A stretch of 64,000 bases of DNA from Ignavibacteriaceae bacterium (GCA_013360295.1 JABWCL010000026.1:1-64000), one strand, 5' to 3'; counted from the first letter of the stretch, positions 9,201 to 18,991 are shown. The notes: generated by a model from the letters alone, not told the origin. Numbers and translations are program-made.

Positions 9201-12200
9201 TTTGTCAGGCATCAGATCGACGATGTTTCAACTGATGAGGATGAAGGTGAAATTGTTGTTACGGAAGAATTAAGTTATTACTTCGGGGATATAGATCTGA
9301 ATGAGGATGAGCTGACATTTTCCTCCGGTGTGATAGGAACCGTGATAACCAGCAGAGTCAGCGGTGATACACTCCTTATAAGCACTGTTAAAGATCAGTT
9401 CGGGGAGGCACAGGTTGTGGTAACCGCGAGCGACGGTGAATACAGCATTTCCGATACTCTCAATGTTACAGTGAATCCGGTGAATGATGCGCCTGTATTA
9501 TCGGGCATACCAGACCTGGAATTTGATGAGGACAGCAGCGCAACAATATTCCTTAACCAGTATGTAACTGATATTGATAACGATACGACGGATATCTTTT
9601 TCGATGCGTATATACAAGGGGGATTTCTTGTCGGCAATAATCCTGCCGGAGGCAGTAAGGAAATAATCCGCGGAAAGAAAGAAAACGGAAATTTAGTAAT
9701 CGAAGACAACGGGCTGGGAATTTCGCTTGAGATAGATGGCGAGACGAACGTCGCCACGATCACCGGTGACCCGGATATGTTCGGGGAATACAATGTTGTT
9801 TTTATTGCCTATGACAGTAACGAAGCATATTCACGCGATACAATAGGTGTTACCGTAAATCCTGTAAATGACGCGCCTGTTGTTGCTGAGAAATTTGGCG
9901 ATATTGAATATAATGAAGACGAAGGCGATTATGTCATAACAGCTGATATTGCTTCGTATTTCAGCGATGTGGATGAAGATGAGCTTACATTTTCTGCTAA
10001 TGTGCTCGGCACGAGTGTGACGAGCCGTATAAGCGGAGACTCGCTGATCGTTTCCACAGTTCAGGATCTCTTCGGAGAGAATCAGGTGATTGTAACTGCA
10101 AGTGATGGCAGCCTCAGCGTTTCCGACACACTGAATGTAACAGTTACCCCGATAAACGATCCGCCGGTGCTGAGTGACATCCCCGACATCTTTTTTAACG
10201 AAGATGACAGCGTAAAAATATTCCTTAACCAGTATGTTACCGACATTGACAATGATACTACGGATATTAACTTCTTCGTGGAGGTTATAGGCCTGCAGGG
10301 AGTAATCGGAGATAAACCCGCAAGAATCCCGATAGGGAAAGGCGGGATTGAGTCAGGACCTGAAGACCTGATTGTTAGCCTCGACCAGGAGACGAATGTT
10401 GTTACATTTAAGGCTACACAGGATTCCAGCGGATTATTCCAGGTGAGATTTGTTGCCTGGGATCCTTCCGAAGGCTGGGATGAGGACAGCAGTAATGTTA
10501 CGGTTCTTCCTGTTAACGACGCTCCGGTTGTCTTACAGGCGATAGCGGATACTACGTTTGATGAAGATCACGGCGAAGCAATGATTCATCCGGATCTGAA
10601 GGAAGTTTTCTTTGATATTGACCGCGACGCTCTTACGTTTACTGCTAACGCCCCCGGCGGAATAGTTAATGCCCGTGTGAGCGGAGATTCCCTCTACATT
10701 GAGACGATAGCCGATAAGTTCGGCGAAGCGGAGGTAATTGTAACCGCATCAGACGCTGAACTGAATGTCAGCGATACATTTTACGTAACGATCAACCCGG
10801 TAAATGATCCGCCGGTTCTTTCAAACGTGCCGGATGTAATATTCAATGAAGACGATTCGACCTCGATAAACCTGAACAGTTACGTGTATGACGTTGACAA
10901 CGACACAACTCAAATATCGTTCGACGCTGATGTGCTATGGGTGGATTTGGGAATAACCGTGGAGAATGTTAAAAAGAGCAGGGATGAAAAAGGTAATACA
11001 AATATTGAAGTCGGTACGGGAGATCTGATTATCAATATTAACGGCGAAACCAATGTCGCTACATTCTCGGCAAGTTCTGATTCCAGCGGGATGTTCAGAG
11101 TTCAATTTACCGCCTATGATCCTGGTGAGGAATACGATAAGGATTCCATCAACGTAACAGTCAATCCTGTTAACGACGCGCCGTATAAGATTAAAGATAT
11201 TGCTGATGTTAACATAAATGAAGACGATGGTAAAGTCCTCGTTATTTCTGATCTTTATTCGGTTTTTGGTGACATTGACAGTGAAGTACTTGCTTTCAAT
11301 GCGCAGTCGGATGGGACAGTAATTACCTCGCTCGTCAGCGGAGACTCGCTGTTTGTTAAAACGGCTGCCGATAAAAACGGAATAAACAATGTTGTCGTTA
11401 CGGCATTCGACGGAGAGTTTACGGTCAGTGATACCTTCGCTGTTAATGTTGCTCCTGTTAATGATCCGCCTTATCTTGCCGCGCCGGTTGCCGATAAGAA
11501 CTATGCCGAGGACGCGGGAACAGTCACGGTTGTGAATGACCTTAAAATACACTTTATGGATATAGACGGCGATACGCTTGAATATATGGTCACTTCAACC
11601 GGCCGGAATTCAACAGCGGAGATAGATGACGACGCGCTTATTATTTCGACTCACCAGGACAAGTTTGGCTCCGATACGCTTATTGTCACCGCTTATGATG
11701 ATCAGTATGAAGTTAAGGATACGCTGATAGTTACCATTCTTCCTGTTAATGACGCGCCGGTGCTAAGCGGCATTCCCGATATTGAGTTTGGTGAGGATGA
11801 CAGTACCTCAATCCTGCTTAATGATTTTGTAAGCGATGTTGATAATGATACAACGCAGATCAGGTTCTCTGCCTCTGTCTTAAGCGCTTCCAATTCAGAA
11901 CTGCTCAAAGATGTGAAGAAGTATACTGATGGAAACGGAAATGAAGTAATTGAAGTCGGAACCGGTGACCTGAAGATAACGATTGATAATGTTAATAATA
12001 TCGCGCTTGTAAAAGTATCCCCGGATTCAAGCGGATTATTCACAGTTCAGTTTACAGCAAAGGATGACAGTAACGCGACGGACACTGATACAATAGATAT
12101 CCGTGTTCACAAGGTTAATGATCCTCCTTATCTGGCCCTGCCTCTGAAGGATGCCGTACTGACTGAGGATGCAGGTACGGTTGGACTGGTCTCAGACCTG

Positions 12201-15200
12201 AAAGCAAACTTTAAGGATGTTGATTTTGATGTGCTTACTTATACGGTAACTTCGGGTGAGGGCCCGGTAAGCGCGTTTATCAGCGGAGACAGTTTGTATG
12301 TAACAACCGCGGAGGATATGTTTGGTACAGATACACTTATTGTGACTGCATACGACAGCGAGTATAGTGTAAATGACACAATGCTTGTGACCCTTCTCCC
12401 GGTCAACGATGCTCCGGTATTATCAGGAGTTCCCGACATAGCATTCAATGAAGATGACAGCACAATGCTTCCACTGAACCCGTATGTATTTGATGTGGAT
12501 AATGATACTACTCAGATCAGGTTTACCGCGAATGTTCTGAGCGCCTCGAACCTCAGTATAACTGACAACATACGCAGGTATACCGATGAAAAAGGAAATC
12601 CGGTCATTGAAGTTGGTACCGGAGATCTTATAATCACAATTGATAACGAAACGAATACGGCATATTTTAAGGCATCTGCGGATTCGAACGGATTATTTAC
12701 GGTTCAGTTTACAGCCAAAGATGACAGCAATGCAACATCAAGCGATACGATGGACGTTCGTGTACAGACAGTTAACGATCCGCCTTATGTAGCCGTACCG
12801 TTGCAGGACGCGATTTTCCCTGAAGATGCCGGCACAATGCTTGTAAATCTAGATCTTAAAGTAAACTTCAGGGATGTGGATTTTGACCTGCTTGCGTTTT
12901 CGGTTTCTTCGAGTCAGGGCCCGGTTGATGCTTTCATAAGCGGAGACAGCCTGTATGTTTCGACAATTCAGGATCTTTATGGCACCGATACGCTCATTGT
13001 AACCGCTTCTGATGAAGATTATTATGTAAGCGATACGTTGCTTGTGAGCATACTGCCGTTAAATGACGCGCCGGTGCTCTCAGGAATTCCTGACATTACT
13101 TTCGATGAAGATGACAGCACAATGCTTCCTCTTAATCCTTATGTATTTGACGTTGATAATGATACCTCGCAGATCAGTTTTACGGCTAATGTTTTTGATG
13201 CTTCAGGATGGAATATTCAAAGTAGCGTAAAACGGTATAAAGACGCGAAAGGGAATAGTGTCATTGAAGTCGGGACGGGTGACCTGATGATCACCATTGA
13301 CCCCGTAATGAATATTGCATACTTAAAAGCAAGCGCTGATTCAAACGGTATCTTCAATGTTGAGTTTACCGCTACGGATGACAGCAGCGCTTCGGGTAAA
13401 GATACAATGGAGGTGAAAGTCTTTAAGGTAAACGATCCTCCGTTTGTACAGCTTGCTATCGCGGATACAACTTTCCTTGAGGACGCGGGAAGTTTTGTTA
13501 TAGTCAACGACCTCAAGCAGCACTTTAAAGACGTTGACTTCGATGTGCTGAGTTTCTCTGTTACGGGCACAGGAGTAGTTGAAGCCATCACCACCGGAGA
13601 CAGTCTTTCGATCAGTACCATAACCGATCTCTTTGGCATTGATACTCTGATTGTAACCGCTTATGACGGTGAGTACCAGGTAAATGATACACTGCTGGTT
13701 AATATACTAGCGGTTAATGACGCTCCGGTACTTGCGGGTCTGCCTGATATCAGTTTCAATGAGGATGACAGCACTACCATCACCCTGAATGATTACGTGG
13801 CTGACGTGGATAACGACACCACACAGCTCCACTTCACGGCTAATGTTTTCAGCGCGTTTAATCCGGCAATGATGAAAACTGTAAGGAAATATAAAGACGC
13901 AAAGGGTTATAACGTTACTGAAGTTGGTACCGGCGATTTGATAATAAGGATTGATTCAGAGACTAACATCGCTTACATCAGTTCGAGCCCGGACTCTAAC
14001 GGTGTCTTTGGTGTTGAATTCACCGCGACTGACGACAGCCTCGCCTTCAGTAAGGACTCTATCGAAGTGAATCTTAACGCGGTCAATGACCCGCCATATA
14101 TTTTCACTGAGATACCTGATACGGCATTCCTTGAAGACGCCGGCGAACATCTTATTTCCGCTGATCTGAAGAATAACTTTAAGGATGTGGACTTTGATGT
14201 TCTTTCGTTCAATGTGACCGTGCTTGATACGATTATAAACGCGGAAATCCGGAACGACAGCCTCTTCATTTTCACAAAGCAGGATCTGTTCGGATTAAGC
14301 AGTATAGAAGTAACAGCTTCTGATACTCAGTACTCGGTTATTGATACGATCTTTGTAAATATCCTCGCAGTGAACGATCCGCCGTTGCTGGCGGAAATAC
14401 CGGACGTTACATTCGATGAAGATGAAAGCACTTCGCTCTACCTGAATGATTATCTGTTTGATATAGATAATGACACTACACAGCTATACTTTAGTTATAC
14501 GATCGAACGGATTGACACAACCCCTGTCAGAGCAGGCAAGCCTGCAGTAAGGGCGGTGCTGGATGAAGAAATAATTCCGGTAAGCGCGGCGCAGAAGCAG
14601 ACGCTATCAGGCGCGCTTATAATCACTATAGACAGCCTCACGCACCAAGCTGTTTTCAGCAGCGGGCCTGATTCGAACGGCGTTTTTAAAGTAATGTTTA
14701 CCGTTACAGATGACAGCGGCGCGACTGCGACAGACAGTATTACAGTAAATCTTAATCCTGTCAATGATTCCCCGGTAAGGTATGCCACAATACGTGATAC
14801 AACTTTCCTCGAGGATCCGGGTCCGATCGTAATGGCTCCGAGCATCTATAACATCTTCAACGATATTGACAACGATTCGCTTGAATTTGTTGTGACTTTT
14901 TCAGAACCGGGACTTCAGTACAGCATCATTGACAGCGTATTCACCATAGAACCGGACTCTCACTTTAACGGTACAAGGACGGCATTTGTGTATGCGTCAG
15001 ACGGTCAGTATACTGTATCGGATACATTCACTGTGCTTGTCAGGGCAGTCAATGATCAGCCGAGGGTAGCGGATATCCCGGCGATCGTAATGCCTGAGGA
15101 TACTATCTATCGCTTTGATCTTGACCAGTATGCTTATGACCCGGACCACGATACGACTGAACTCGTTTGGATGGCTGAGATCATAAGGAACACTCAACTG

Positions 15201-16355
15201 GAAAACAGTATAAGGAAACTGAGCAAGAAAGCGCTTGTCGCCGATGAAGGTGAGTTCGCAATCTACCGCTCAGAGAATAAGTCGGTCCTGAAAACAGCGG
15301 CAGACAGTCTGATCATTACGATCAACACAACGACACACGTAGCGACTATCGTAGCGACATTCAACTTCAGCGGGCTTGATATTCCGGTCGTCTTTACCGC
15401 GCGCGATCCGCTTTCACTTGCCGGTAATGATACCACGGCCATATCAGTGATTGAGCGGAATGATCCGCCTGTAATCACAGGTTCCGTGCCTCAGCTTACG
15501 ATGAATGAGGATGATTCGCTGCAGGTTCTTTATACCAGCTTCTATCCTTATATAAGCGATCCGGAGACACCGGACAGCCTGCTCGGCATATTTGTTTCTT
15601 ACGGAGGAAATAACTTTATCATTAATTATACTCCTCTATCAATTCAGCTTAAACCTCAGCCGAACTGGTTTGGCATAGATACGGTATATCTGAGCGTTAC
15701 CGATTATATTGATACGGTAAGCACGCCTGTGAGAGTACGCGTTAACGGTGTAAACGACCTGCCATACTTTATTAATCTGCCGGATTCCGTCCGGTTCAGA
15801 GGTGATAGCTCCGTAACAATTCCGTTGTGGGATTATGTTGAAGATCTGGAAACTCCTGACTCACTGATGCTCTTCTCATTCAACAGGAACAACGATTCGC
15901 TGCTGATCTCATACACTGCATCTACCGGAAACCTGCGCCTCTCAAGCCTCTGGAATTTTGGCGGTGTTGTAAGGCTGATAATAACTGCCAGGGACCAGGG
16001 TAACGCGCTCGTCCGTGACAGTATCTTTATATATATAGATAAATTCGTAGGCATTGATGATGAGAATGTTATTCCGGAAGTTTACTCGTTATCGCAGAAC
16101 TACCCGAATCCGTTCAACCCGTCCACTATGATCAAATTCGGATTACCGAAGGATGATAATATCGAAATAACGGTATTCAATATCGCGGGTGAACAGGTGA
16201 GGGCGCTTGTTACAGGAGAGCGGAAAGCCGGAATTCATACCGTCAGCTGGGACGGCAGGAACGATTACGGAAATCAGCTGCCTTCAGGTATTTACTTCTA
16301 CAGGATGAGGACGTCTTCGTTTAATGAAGTGAAGAAGCTGATAATGATTAAATAA
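6279..16355 (+). CDS. Giant secreted cadherin-like repeat protein (3358 residues) with T9SS sorting domain
   Basis: A signal peptide (1-23) is followed by beta-sandwich segments (about 36-345), two fibronectin type III domains (about 350-445 and 446-540) and one cadherin-like unit. From residue 638 to 3061 there is a long tandem array of two alternating Ig/cadherin-like repeat types joined by VNDAPV/VNDPPY linkers. Two looser repeats and a T9SS type A sorting domain (about 3268-3358, SQNYPNPFNPS...KKLIMIK) end it. Frequent DxDNDTT and DEDDS strings suggest calcium binding. It is likely a surface-anchored or released adhesin or matrix protein; no enzymatic domain is seen. Start: TTG at 6279 with AGGAA about 10 bases upstream, placing the start right at a typical signal peptide. 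A terminator follows at 16372. Confidence 0.9.
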   Translation: MKRYTTFFLLILFLTGAGFAPAQTAGNRPPKANNLDNAPIISGIPDQKAAIGQAFRKIPLWDYTQELDGDEVDFSVSGMVNLTAVINSNDELVVTSSNPNWLGTEELIVTVRDVTTNQYFDTDEVLFTVREEDNAPMLGDIPGQSIGSDGSFFDIDLNDYYYEVDGDQVAWKIRILPSGEAEPPPYWNFQPGNFIKFMTISAEVFSNGRLADDESGVLAAFINGELRGVAYPQMVGDRMTYEINVYSNTDGDTIRFRYFDGVIEKNLPVLQYILFAGQIQPTFPGMTTRLDAGNIVLQKDNNLIKVFHPDPTWAGTETAEIRVEDLETAAQLFDSVLVEFIVQEGVVASVAAPSDLNVAAVGATMEVTWGDNSNNETGFVIQRKKGQVISDYAYTTVGRTGADTASFVDSDIEELTPYVYRVYAISDQTQSGYSSPNVAISNNFIPPAVPTGLAGEPFNMRVDLSWNANSESDLAGYILYKTTAAEQTDSFAAVSKEFTSYSATGLTNDMPYSFRIAGYDTAGNISEESEPIFVSPVNHAPQSEGSFESWYADEDAPADTLYGVSEYFFDEDGDTLHYTVISSDSSKVIPAFADDKIALNYQQDAFGEALITIIGTDLADTAYSSFDVTINPVDDPTIIAGIPDQEFDEDSSTVIFLNQYVTDVDTDTTEMNFYYYFPNWGKANRIVNGKRLDGTVPPKEEGLGIDISIDEVTHAATITGQPDVNGTFDVVFGVEGGGAESTNEDSILVTIRPVNDAPYLSEPLPDLSMTEDDEEIVHISNLYEYFADIEDNELTFSVNALGRSAAGRVSGDTLYVSTVPDQSGTTQLIVTASDGEASIRDTFDVEVDFVNDAPVVAGIPEQVFNEDDSVKIFLNQYVTDSDNDTTEISFYAYLPEEESRPQKIISKKVNGNQVIEDNGYGLSVEIDGETNVATLKGDPDFFGEKAVVFVAYDPYEASSDQYVNVTINPVNDAPFVRHQIDDVSTDEDEGEIVVTEELSYYFGDIDLNEDELTFSSGVIGTVITSRVSGDTLLISTVKDQFGEAQVVVTASDGEYSISDTLNVTVNPVNDAPVLSGIPDLEFDEDSSATIFLNQYVTDIDNDTTDIFFDAYIQGGFLVGNNPAGGSKEIIRGKKENGNLVIEDNGLGISLEIDGETNVATITGDPDMFGEYNVVFIAYDSNEAYSRDTIGVTVNPVNDAPVVAEKFGDIEYNEDEGDYVITADIASYFSDVDEDELTFSANVLGTSVTSRISGDSLIVSTVQDLFGENQVIVTASDGSLSVSDTLNVTVTPINDPPVLSDIPDIFFNEDDSVKIFLNQYVTDIDNDTTDINFFVEVIGLQGVIGDKPARIPIGKGGIESGPEDLIVSLDQETNVVTFKATQDSSGLFQVRFVAWDPSEGWDEDSSNVTVLPVNDAPVVLQAIADTTFDEDHGEAMIHPDLKEVFFDIDRDALTFTANAPGGIVNARVSGDSLYIETIADKFGEAEVIVTASDAELNVSDTFYVTINPVNDPPVLSNVPDVIFNEDDSTSINLNSYVYDVDNDTTQISFDADVLWVDLGITVENVKKSRDEKGNTNIEVGTGDLIININGETNVATFSASSDSSGMFRVQFTAYDPGEEYDKDSINVTVNPVNDAPYKIKDIADVNINEDDGKVLVISDLYSVFGDIDSEVLAFNAQSDGTVITSLVSGDSLFVKTAADKNGINNVVVTAFDGEFTVSDTFAVNVAPVNDPPYLAAPVADKNYAEDAGTVTVVNDLKIHFMDIDGDTLEYMVTSTGRNSTAEIDDDALIISTHQDKFGSDTLIVTAYDDQYEVKDTLIVTILPVNDAPVLSGIPDIEFGEDDSTSILLNDFVSDVDNDTTQIRFSASVLSASNSELLKDVKKYTDGNGNEVIEVGTGDLKITIDNVNNIALVKVSPDSSGLFTVQFTAKDDSNATDTDTIDIRVHKVNDPPYLALPLKDAVLTEDAGTVGLVSDLKANFKDVDFDVLTYTVTSGEGPVSAFISGDSLYVTTAEDMFGTDTLIVTAYDSEYSVNDTMLVTLLPVNDAPVLSGVPDIAFNEDDSTMLPLNPYVFDVDNDTTQIRFTANVLSASNLSITDNIRRYTDEKGNPVIEVGTGDLIITIDNETNTAYFKASADSNGLFTVQFTAKDDSNATSSDTMDVRVQTVNDPPYVAVPLQDAIFPEDAGTMLVNLDLKVNFRDVDFDLLAFSVSSSQGPVDAFISGDSLYVSTIQDLYGTDTLIVTASDEDYYVSDTLLVSILPLNDAPVLSGIPDITFDEDDSTMLPLNPYVFDVDNDTSQISFTANVFDASGWNIQSSVKRYKDAKGNSVIEVGTGDLMITIDPVMNIAYLKASADSNGIFNVEFTATDDSSASGKDTMEVKVFKVNDPPFVQLAIADTTFLEDAGSFVIVNDLKQHFKDVDFDVLSFSVTGTGVVEAITTGDSLSISTITDLFGIDTLIVTAYDGEYQVNDTLLVNILAVNDAPVLAGLPDISFNEDDSTTITLNDYVADVDNDTTQLHFTANVFSAFNPAMMKTVRKYKDAKGYNVTEVGTGDLIIRIDSETNIAYISSSPDSNGVFGVEFTATDDSLAFSKDSIEVNLNAVNDPPYIFTEIPDTAFLEDAGEHLISADLKNNFKDVDFDVLSFNVTVLDTIINAEIRNDSLFIFTKQDLFGLSSIEVTASDTQYSVIDTIFVNILAVNDPPLLAEIPDVTFDEDESTSLYLNDYLFDIDNDTTQLYFSYTIERIDTTPVRAGKPAVRAVLDEEIIPVSAAQKQTLSGALIITIDSLTHQAVFSSGPDSNGVFKVMFTVTDDSGATATDSITVNLNPVNDSPVRYATIRDTTFLEDPGPIVMAPSIYNIFNDIDNDSLEFVVTFSEPGLQYSIIDSVFTIEPDSHFNGTRTAFVYASDGQYTVSDTFTVLVRAVNDQPRVADIPAIVMPEDTIYRFDLDQYAYDPDHDTTELVWMAEIIRNTQLENSIRKLSKKALVADEGEFAIYRSENKSVLKTAADSLIITINTTTHVATIVATFNFSGLDIPVVFTARDPLSLAGNDTTAISVIERNDPPVITGSVPQLTMNEDDSLQVLYTSFYPYISDPETPDSLLGIFVSYGGNNFIINYTPLSIQLKPQPNWFGIDTVYLSVTDYIDTVSTPVRVRVNGVNDLPYFINLPDSVRFRGDSSVTIPLWDYVEDLETPDSLMLFSFNRNNDSLLISYTASTGNLRLSSLWNFGGVVRLIITARDQGNALVRDSIFIYIDKFVGIDDENVIPEVYSLSQNYPNPFNPSTMIKFGLPKDDNIEITVFNIAGEQVRALVTGERKAGIHTVSWDGRNDYGNQLPSGIYFYRMRTSSFNEVKKLIMIK
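8190..15465 (+). repeat. Alternating A/B tandem repeats within the giant adhesin gene
   Basis: Eleven A units (about 120-130 residues; start VLSGIPDIxFxEDDS, then LNxYVxDVDNDTTQI and often IEVGTGDL) alternate with eleven B units (about 95-100 residues; start PxxDxxFxEDAG, then FxDVDFDxL, ISGDSLYV and DTLIVTA). The mean pair length is about 660 bp. Alternation is perfect except for one place near 11460, where two B units lie side by side. Units 6-9 are more alike than the outer ones. Confidence 0.85.
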
Positions 16356-16371
16356 AACATAACCACTAAAG

Positions 16372-16409
16372 AAAAAACCTCCTTCCGGTTATCCGGGGGA
16401 GGTTTTTTT
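16372..16409 (+). terminator. Rho-independent terminator of the giant adhesin gene
   Basis: AAAAAACCTCC pairs with GGAGGTTTTTTT around a GC-containing loop, ending in seven T residues, 17 bases after the stop codon. Confidence 0.9.
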
Positions 16410-16470
16410 ATGTGCTCGAATTATATTCTTTCCCACACCGATACTTCCTTTGACCTAACTTCTGACCCCA

Positions 16471-16524
16471 ATTTGCAATGCCATTGCAAATAAACTGCCA
16501 TTAATTTGCAATACGGCTGCAAAT
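16471..16524. repeat. Two ATTTGCA palindromes in front of the S51-like gene
   Basis: ATTTGCAATG, C, CATTGCAAAT (16471-16491) is a 21-bp near-perfect palindrome. ATTTGCA, ATACGGC, TGCAAAT (16504-16524) follows 33 bp further on. They lie in the promoter region of the next gene and could be operators or a dispersed repeat; CTGCAAATGG is shared with the repeat at 26465. Confidence 0.55.
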
Positions 16525-16607
16525 GGATTTATTGCCTGATCAAAAGCTGCCCGGATTATCCCTATTTTGGTTTTGAAATGATGGATTTGCTTCTGATATT
16601 GCACCAT

Positions 16608-18641
16608 ATGAAACTGCTATATACTTACTTTTTAATTCTAATCATCTCTTTTCATCTCTACCCGCAGGGCTACATCTGCGCCATTGGCGGTGGATCGGAG
16701 AATTATAACTCTTGGAGCGATGAACCGTACAGGTGGATCGTTCAGAAATCCGACAGCGGCAAGATCATCGTTCTTTCGGTTAATTCGGAAACCAACTGGA
16801 TACCCGACTATTTTATTTCCTTTGGCGCTTCACAGGCAGTTAACCTGCGCATCAATTCAAGGTCTATCGCAGACCAGCAATCGATTTATGATCAGCTTAT
16901 TACTGCCAGGGCGATATTTATCAAGGGGGGCGATCAGTGGAATTATATCAATTACTGGAAAGGGACTAAGACTGAAGAGGGAATTAAGTATGTGTTTAAT
17001 AACGGCGGCGTTGTCGCGGGAACCAGCGCGGGGCTTGCCGTACTGGGTGATATTGACTATACAGCTAGGTATGGCTCCGCTGTTTCGAAAGAATCCTTCC
17101 TGAATCCCTTCGGCTCAATAATTGATTATGAAGATAATTTCCTCAACTTTGTACCGGATGTGCTGTTCGATTCTCACTTTATTGAACGGGGGAGGTTTGG
17201 CAGGCTCATAGCGATGGTCTTTAAGTTCCATTTCACCTCGGGGCGCAATATAATGGGAGTCGGAGTGGATGACAGGACTGCTGTTTGTATTGAACCAGAC
17301 GGTATCGGGACGGTGATGGGGAGCGCAGCGGTCACCATCTTTCAGAAAGATTCGCTTACAACATATTCTCGTAATGGGAACAGCTACACGATTAACGGTA
17401 TGAAGTGTGACCAGCTCACAAAAGGATGGAAGTATGATTTTAGTAACAGAAGAATACATTATATCCCGCCGACAGCAAAGACGATGGATCCCGCGAGAAA
17501 CTGGGAGTATCCGGCTACGAACATATGGCTGAGCGGACAAAATAATATTCAGAATCAGACCGGTTCCGCGCTTACTAATTTTCTCTCTTCGGTAAATACA
17601 CAGAAGATCGGAGTAATTTACAATCAGGGATACCAGGCCTCTGTATCAACCTTAACCGCATTCCTTACTTCAGGCGGTTATTCTTTTTTTACGTTGCCAT
17701 TGAATTCAGCTTCACTCAATTTACAATCATCGGCTGATTCTATACTAACTGCTACATCTTTCATACTCCTCGGAGATTCACTGAATGTGATTAGCGGGCT
17801 TAATGACATTACAAAGCCGGCAGGTAATTCTTTCATCCAAAAAGCAGTAAACGAAAAAACGCCCGTATATTTTATCGGTAATACCGGTAAAACCGCCGGG
17901 GGAAATTACGTTGACAGAGTCGAGGTAAATACATATATGTCTTACCGCGGCCTGATGACCAATAATCAGGGCATAGGTTTATTCAGAGATATGATTTTTC
18001 AGCCTCTGCTCTTTGATGACGCTGATTATTATGAGAACCGGACTTCCGCGCTCCTGTGGGGAATGATGGTTAACAGGAAAAGGATCGGGCTGTATCTCGA
18101 TAACAGCGATTACCTCAGGATCAGCAGCGCCGGGAGAAGCATTACCTCAGCCGGGCCAATGCCGGTGATGGTGGTCGATGCGCGGAATACAACGTATGTT
18201 GATTCATCAACTTATATCGCCGGTGCGGGATACAAAGCAAGACAAGTTGTCGCGATGAATGAGCTGAGATATTTTATTTCGAATATCAGCCGGACTTACT
18301 CTCTGGATTCGAATTCGATACTGACCGGGATGAAGGGAGAAGAATCAGGAGAGGATGAAAAAAAATCGTACATAAGATCTCAGAATTATCCTAATCCTTT
18401 TAAGGAGGCAACAACAATCCATTACCGTTTGTCCGAACCGGGTGAGGTTAAAATTTCAATTTATAATATTAATGGTGAAAGCGTGAAAGAACTACGTGCA
18501 GGATTTCTGATGCCGGGGATACACCAGGTTACCTGGGATGGCAGAAACGAATCCGGGGATAATCTTTCTTCGGGGGTCTATGCTTATCTCATTCATACTC
18601 CAGCGCTGATTGATTCGGGAAAGTTTCTGATCGTTAGATGA
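16608..18641 (+). CDS. Secreted cyanophycinase-like (peptidase S51) protein with T9SS sorting domain
   Basis: The N-terminal domain (about residues 20-300) resembles cyanophycinase/peptidase S51 of the class I glutamine-amidotransferase fold. It opens YICAIGGGSE, has the nucleophile elbow AGTSAGLAVLG with S140, and a downstream FDSHFIERGRFGRL string whose H190 is the likely catalytic His. The middle region (about 330-590) has no recognised domain. The last 85 residues are a T9SS type A sorting domain (QNYPNPFKE...KFLIVR). A secreted hydrolase cutting acidic or beta-linked peptides is likely; the true substrate is unknown. Start: the ATG at 16608 gives a clean signal peptide MKLLYTYFLILIISFHLYPQ. 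Upstream in-frame starts at 16506 and 16578 would bury it and are not preferred; no strong ribosome-binding site helps. Confidence 0.8.
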   Translation: MKLLYTYFLILIISFHLYPQGYICAIGGGSENYNSWSDEPYRWIVQKSDSGKIIVLSVNSETNWIPDYFISFGASQAVNLRINSRSIADQQSIYDQLITARAIFIKGGDQWNYINYWKGTKTEEGIKYVFNNGGVVAGTSAGLAVLGDIDYTARYGSAVSKESFLNPFGSIIDYEDNFLNFVPDVLFDSHFIERGRFGRLIAMVFKFHFTSGRNIMGVGVDDRTAVCIEPDGIGTVMGSAAVTIFQKDSLTTYSRNGNSYTINGMKCDQLTKGWKYDFSNRRIHYIPPTAKTMDPARNWEYPATNIWLSGQNNIQNQTGSALTNFLSSVNTQKIGVIYNQGYQASVSTLTAFLTSGGYSFFTLPLNSASLNLQSSADSILTATSFILLGDSLNVISGLNDITKPAGNSFIQKAVNEKTPVYFIGNTGKTAGGNYVDRVEVNTYMSYRGLMTNNQGIGLFRDMIFQPLLFDDADYYENRTSALLWGMMVNRKRIGLYLDNSDYLRISSAGRSITSAGPMPVMVVDARNTTYVDSSTYIAGAGYKARQVVAMNELRYFISNISRTYSLDSNSILTGMKGEESGEDEKKSYIRSQNYPNPFKEATTIHYRLSEPGEVKISIYNINGESVKELRAGFLMPGIHQVTWDGRNESGDNLSSGVYAYLIHTPALIDSGKFLIVR

Positions 18642-18662
18642 AGTCTATTCCCGGCGGGAAAT

Positions 18663-18690
18663 AAAAAACCCCGTTTAATACGGGGCTTTT
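18663..18690. terminator. Bidirectional terminator between convergent genes
   Basis: AAAAAACCCCG, a 7-base loop, CGGGGCTTTT. It lies between the stop of the S51-like gene (18641, plus) and the stop of the small gene at 18724 (minus) and can serve both. Confidence 0.85.
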
Positions 18691-18723
18691 CAAAACTGTG
18701 GTTAGAGTTAAACGAAACTCTGA

Positions 18724-18888
18724 TTACTTAATTTCGCTTACTTTCGCGATATCGTCAATACGGACGAACTTTTCAGTGAACTTGAACGTTCCTTTATCGG
18801 TTTTCATCCCTCTTACAACTTTAACGTTAATACCGCTCTCTGTTCTTTTCTTTTTTGCCTTATCAGCAAATGATTGTTGTTTTGCCAT
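18724..18888 (-). CDS. Small basic conserved-looking protein, 54 residues
   Basis: The product is MAKQQSFADKAKKKRTESG, then INVKVVRGMKTDKG, then TFKFTEKFVRIDDIAKVSEIK. It is strongly basic at the N-terminus, with no membrane segment or Cys. GGAGAT lies 5 bases before the ATG, a good ribosome-binding site, and a terminator follows the stop. The size and the Lys-rich start followed by a short beta-rich tail recall small ribosome- or nucleic-acid-associated proteins of Bacteroidota. That is a guess from composition only. Confidence 0.7.
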   Translation of the reverse strand: MAKQQSFADKAKKKRTESGINVKVVRGMKTDKGTFKFTEKFVRIDDIAKVSEIK

Positions 18889-18991
18889 TTATATCTCCGA
18901 ATTATCTAAACCTTAAATATAAGTAAAAGAAACTAAAAATTAAAACAAAAAATCACTCCTCTAACTTATTGTTTTTTAATAACTTACGGAA

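Noticed and set aside
10935-11552. 205-codon minus-strand frame
   Set aside because: It is a shadow of the repeat array in the giant adhesin gene; similar antisense frames recur at repeat spacing.
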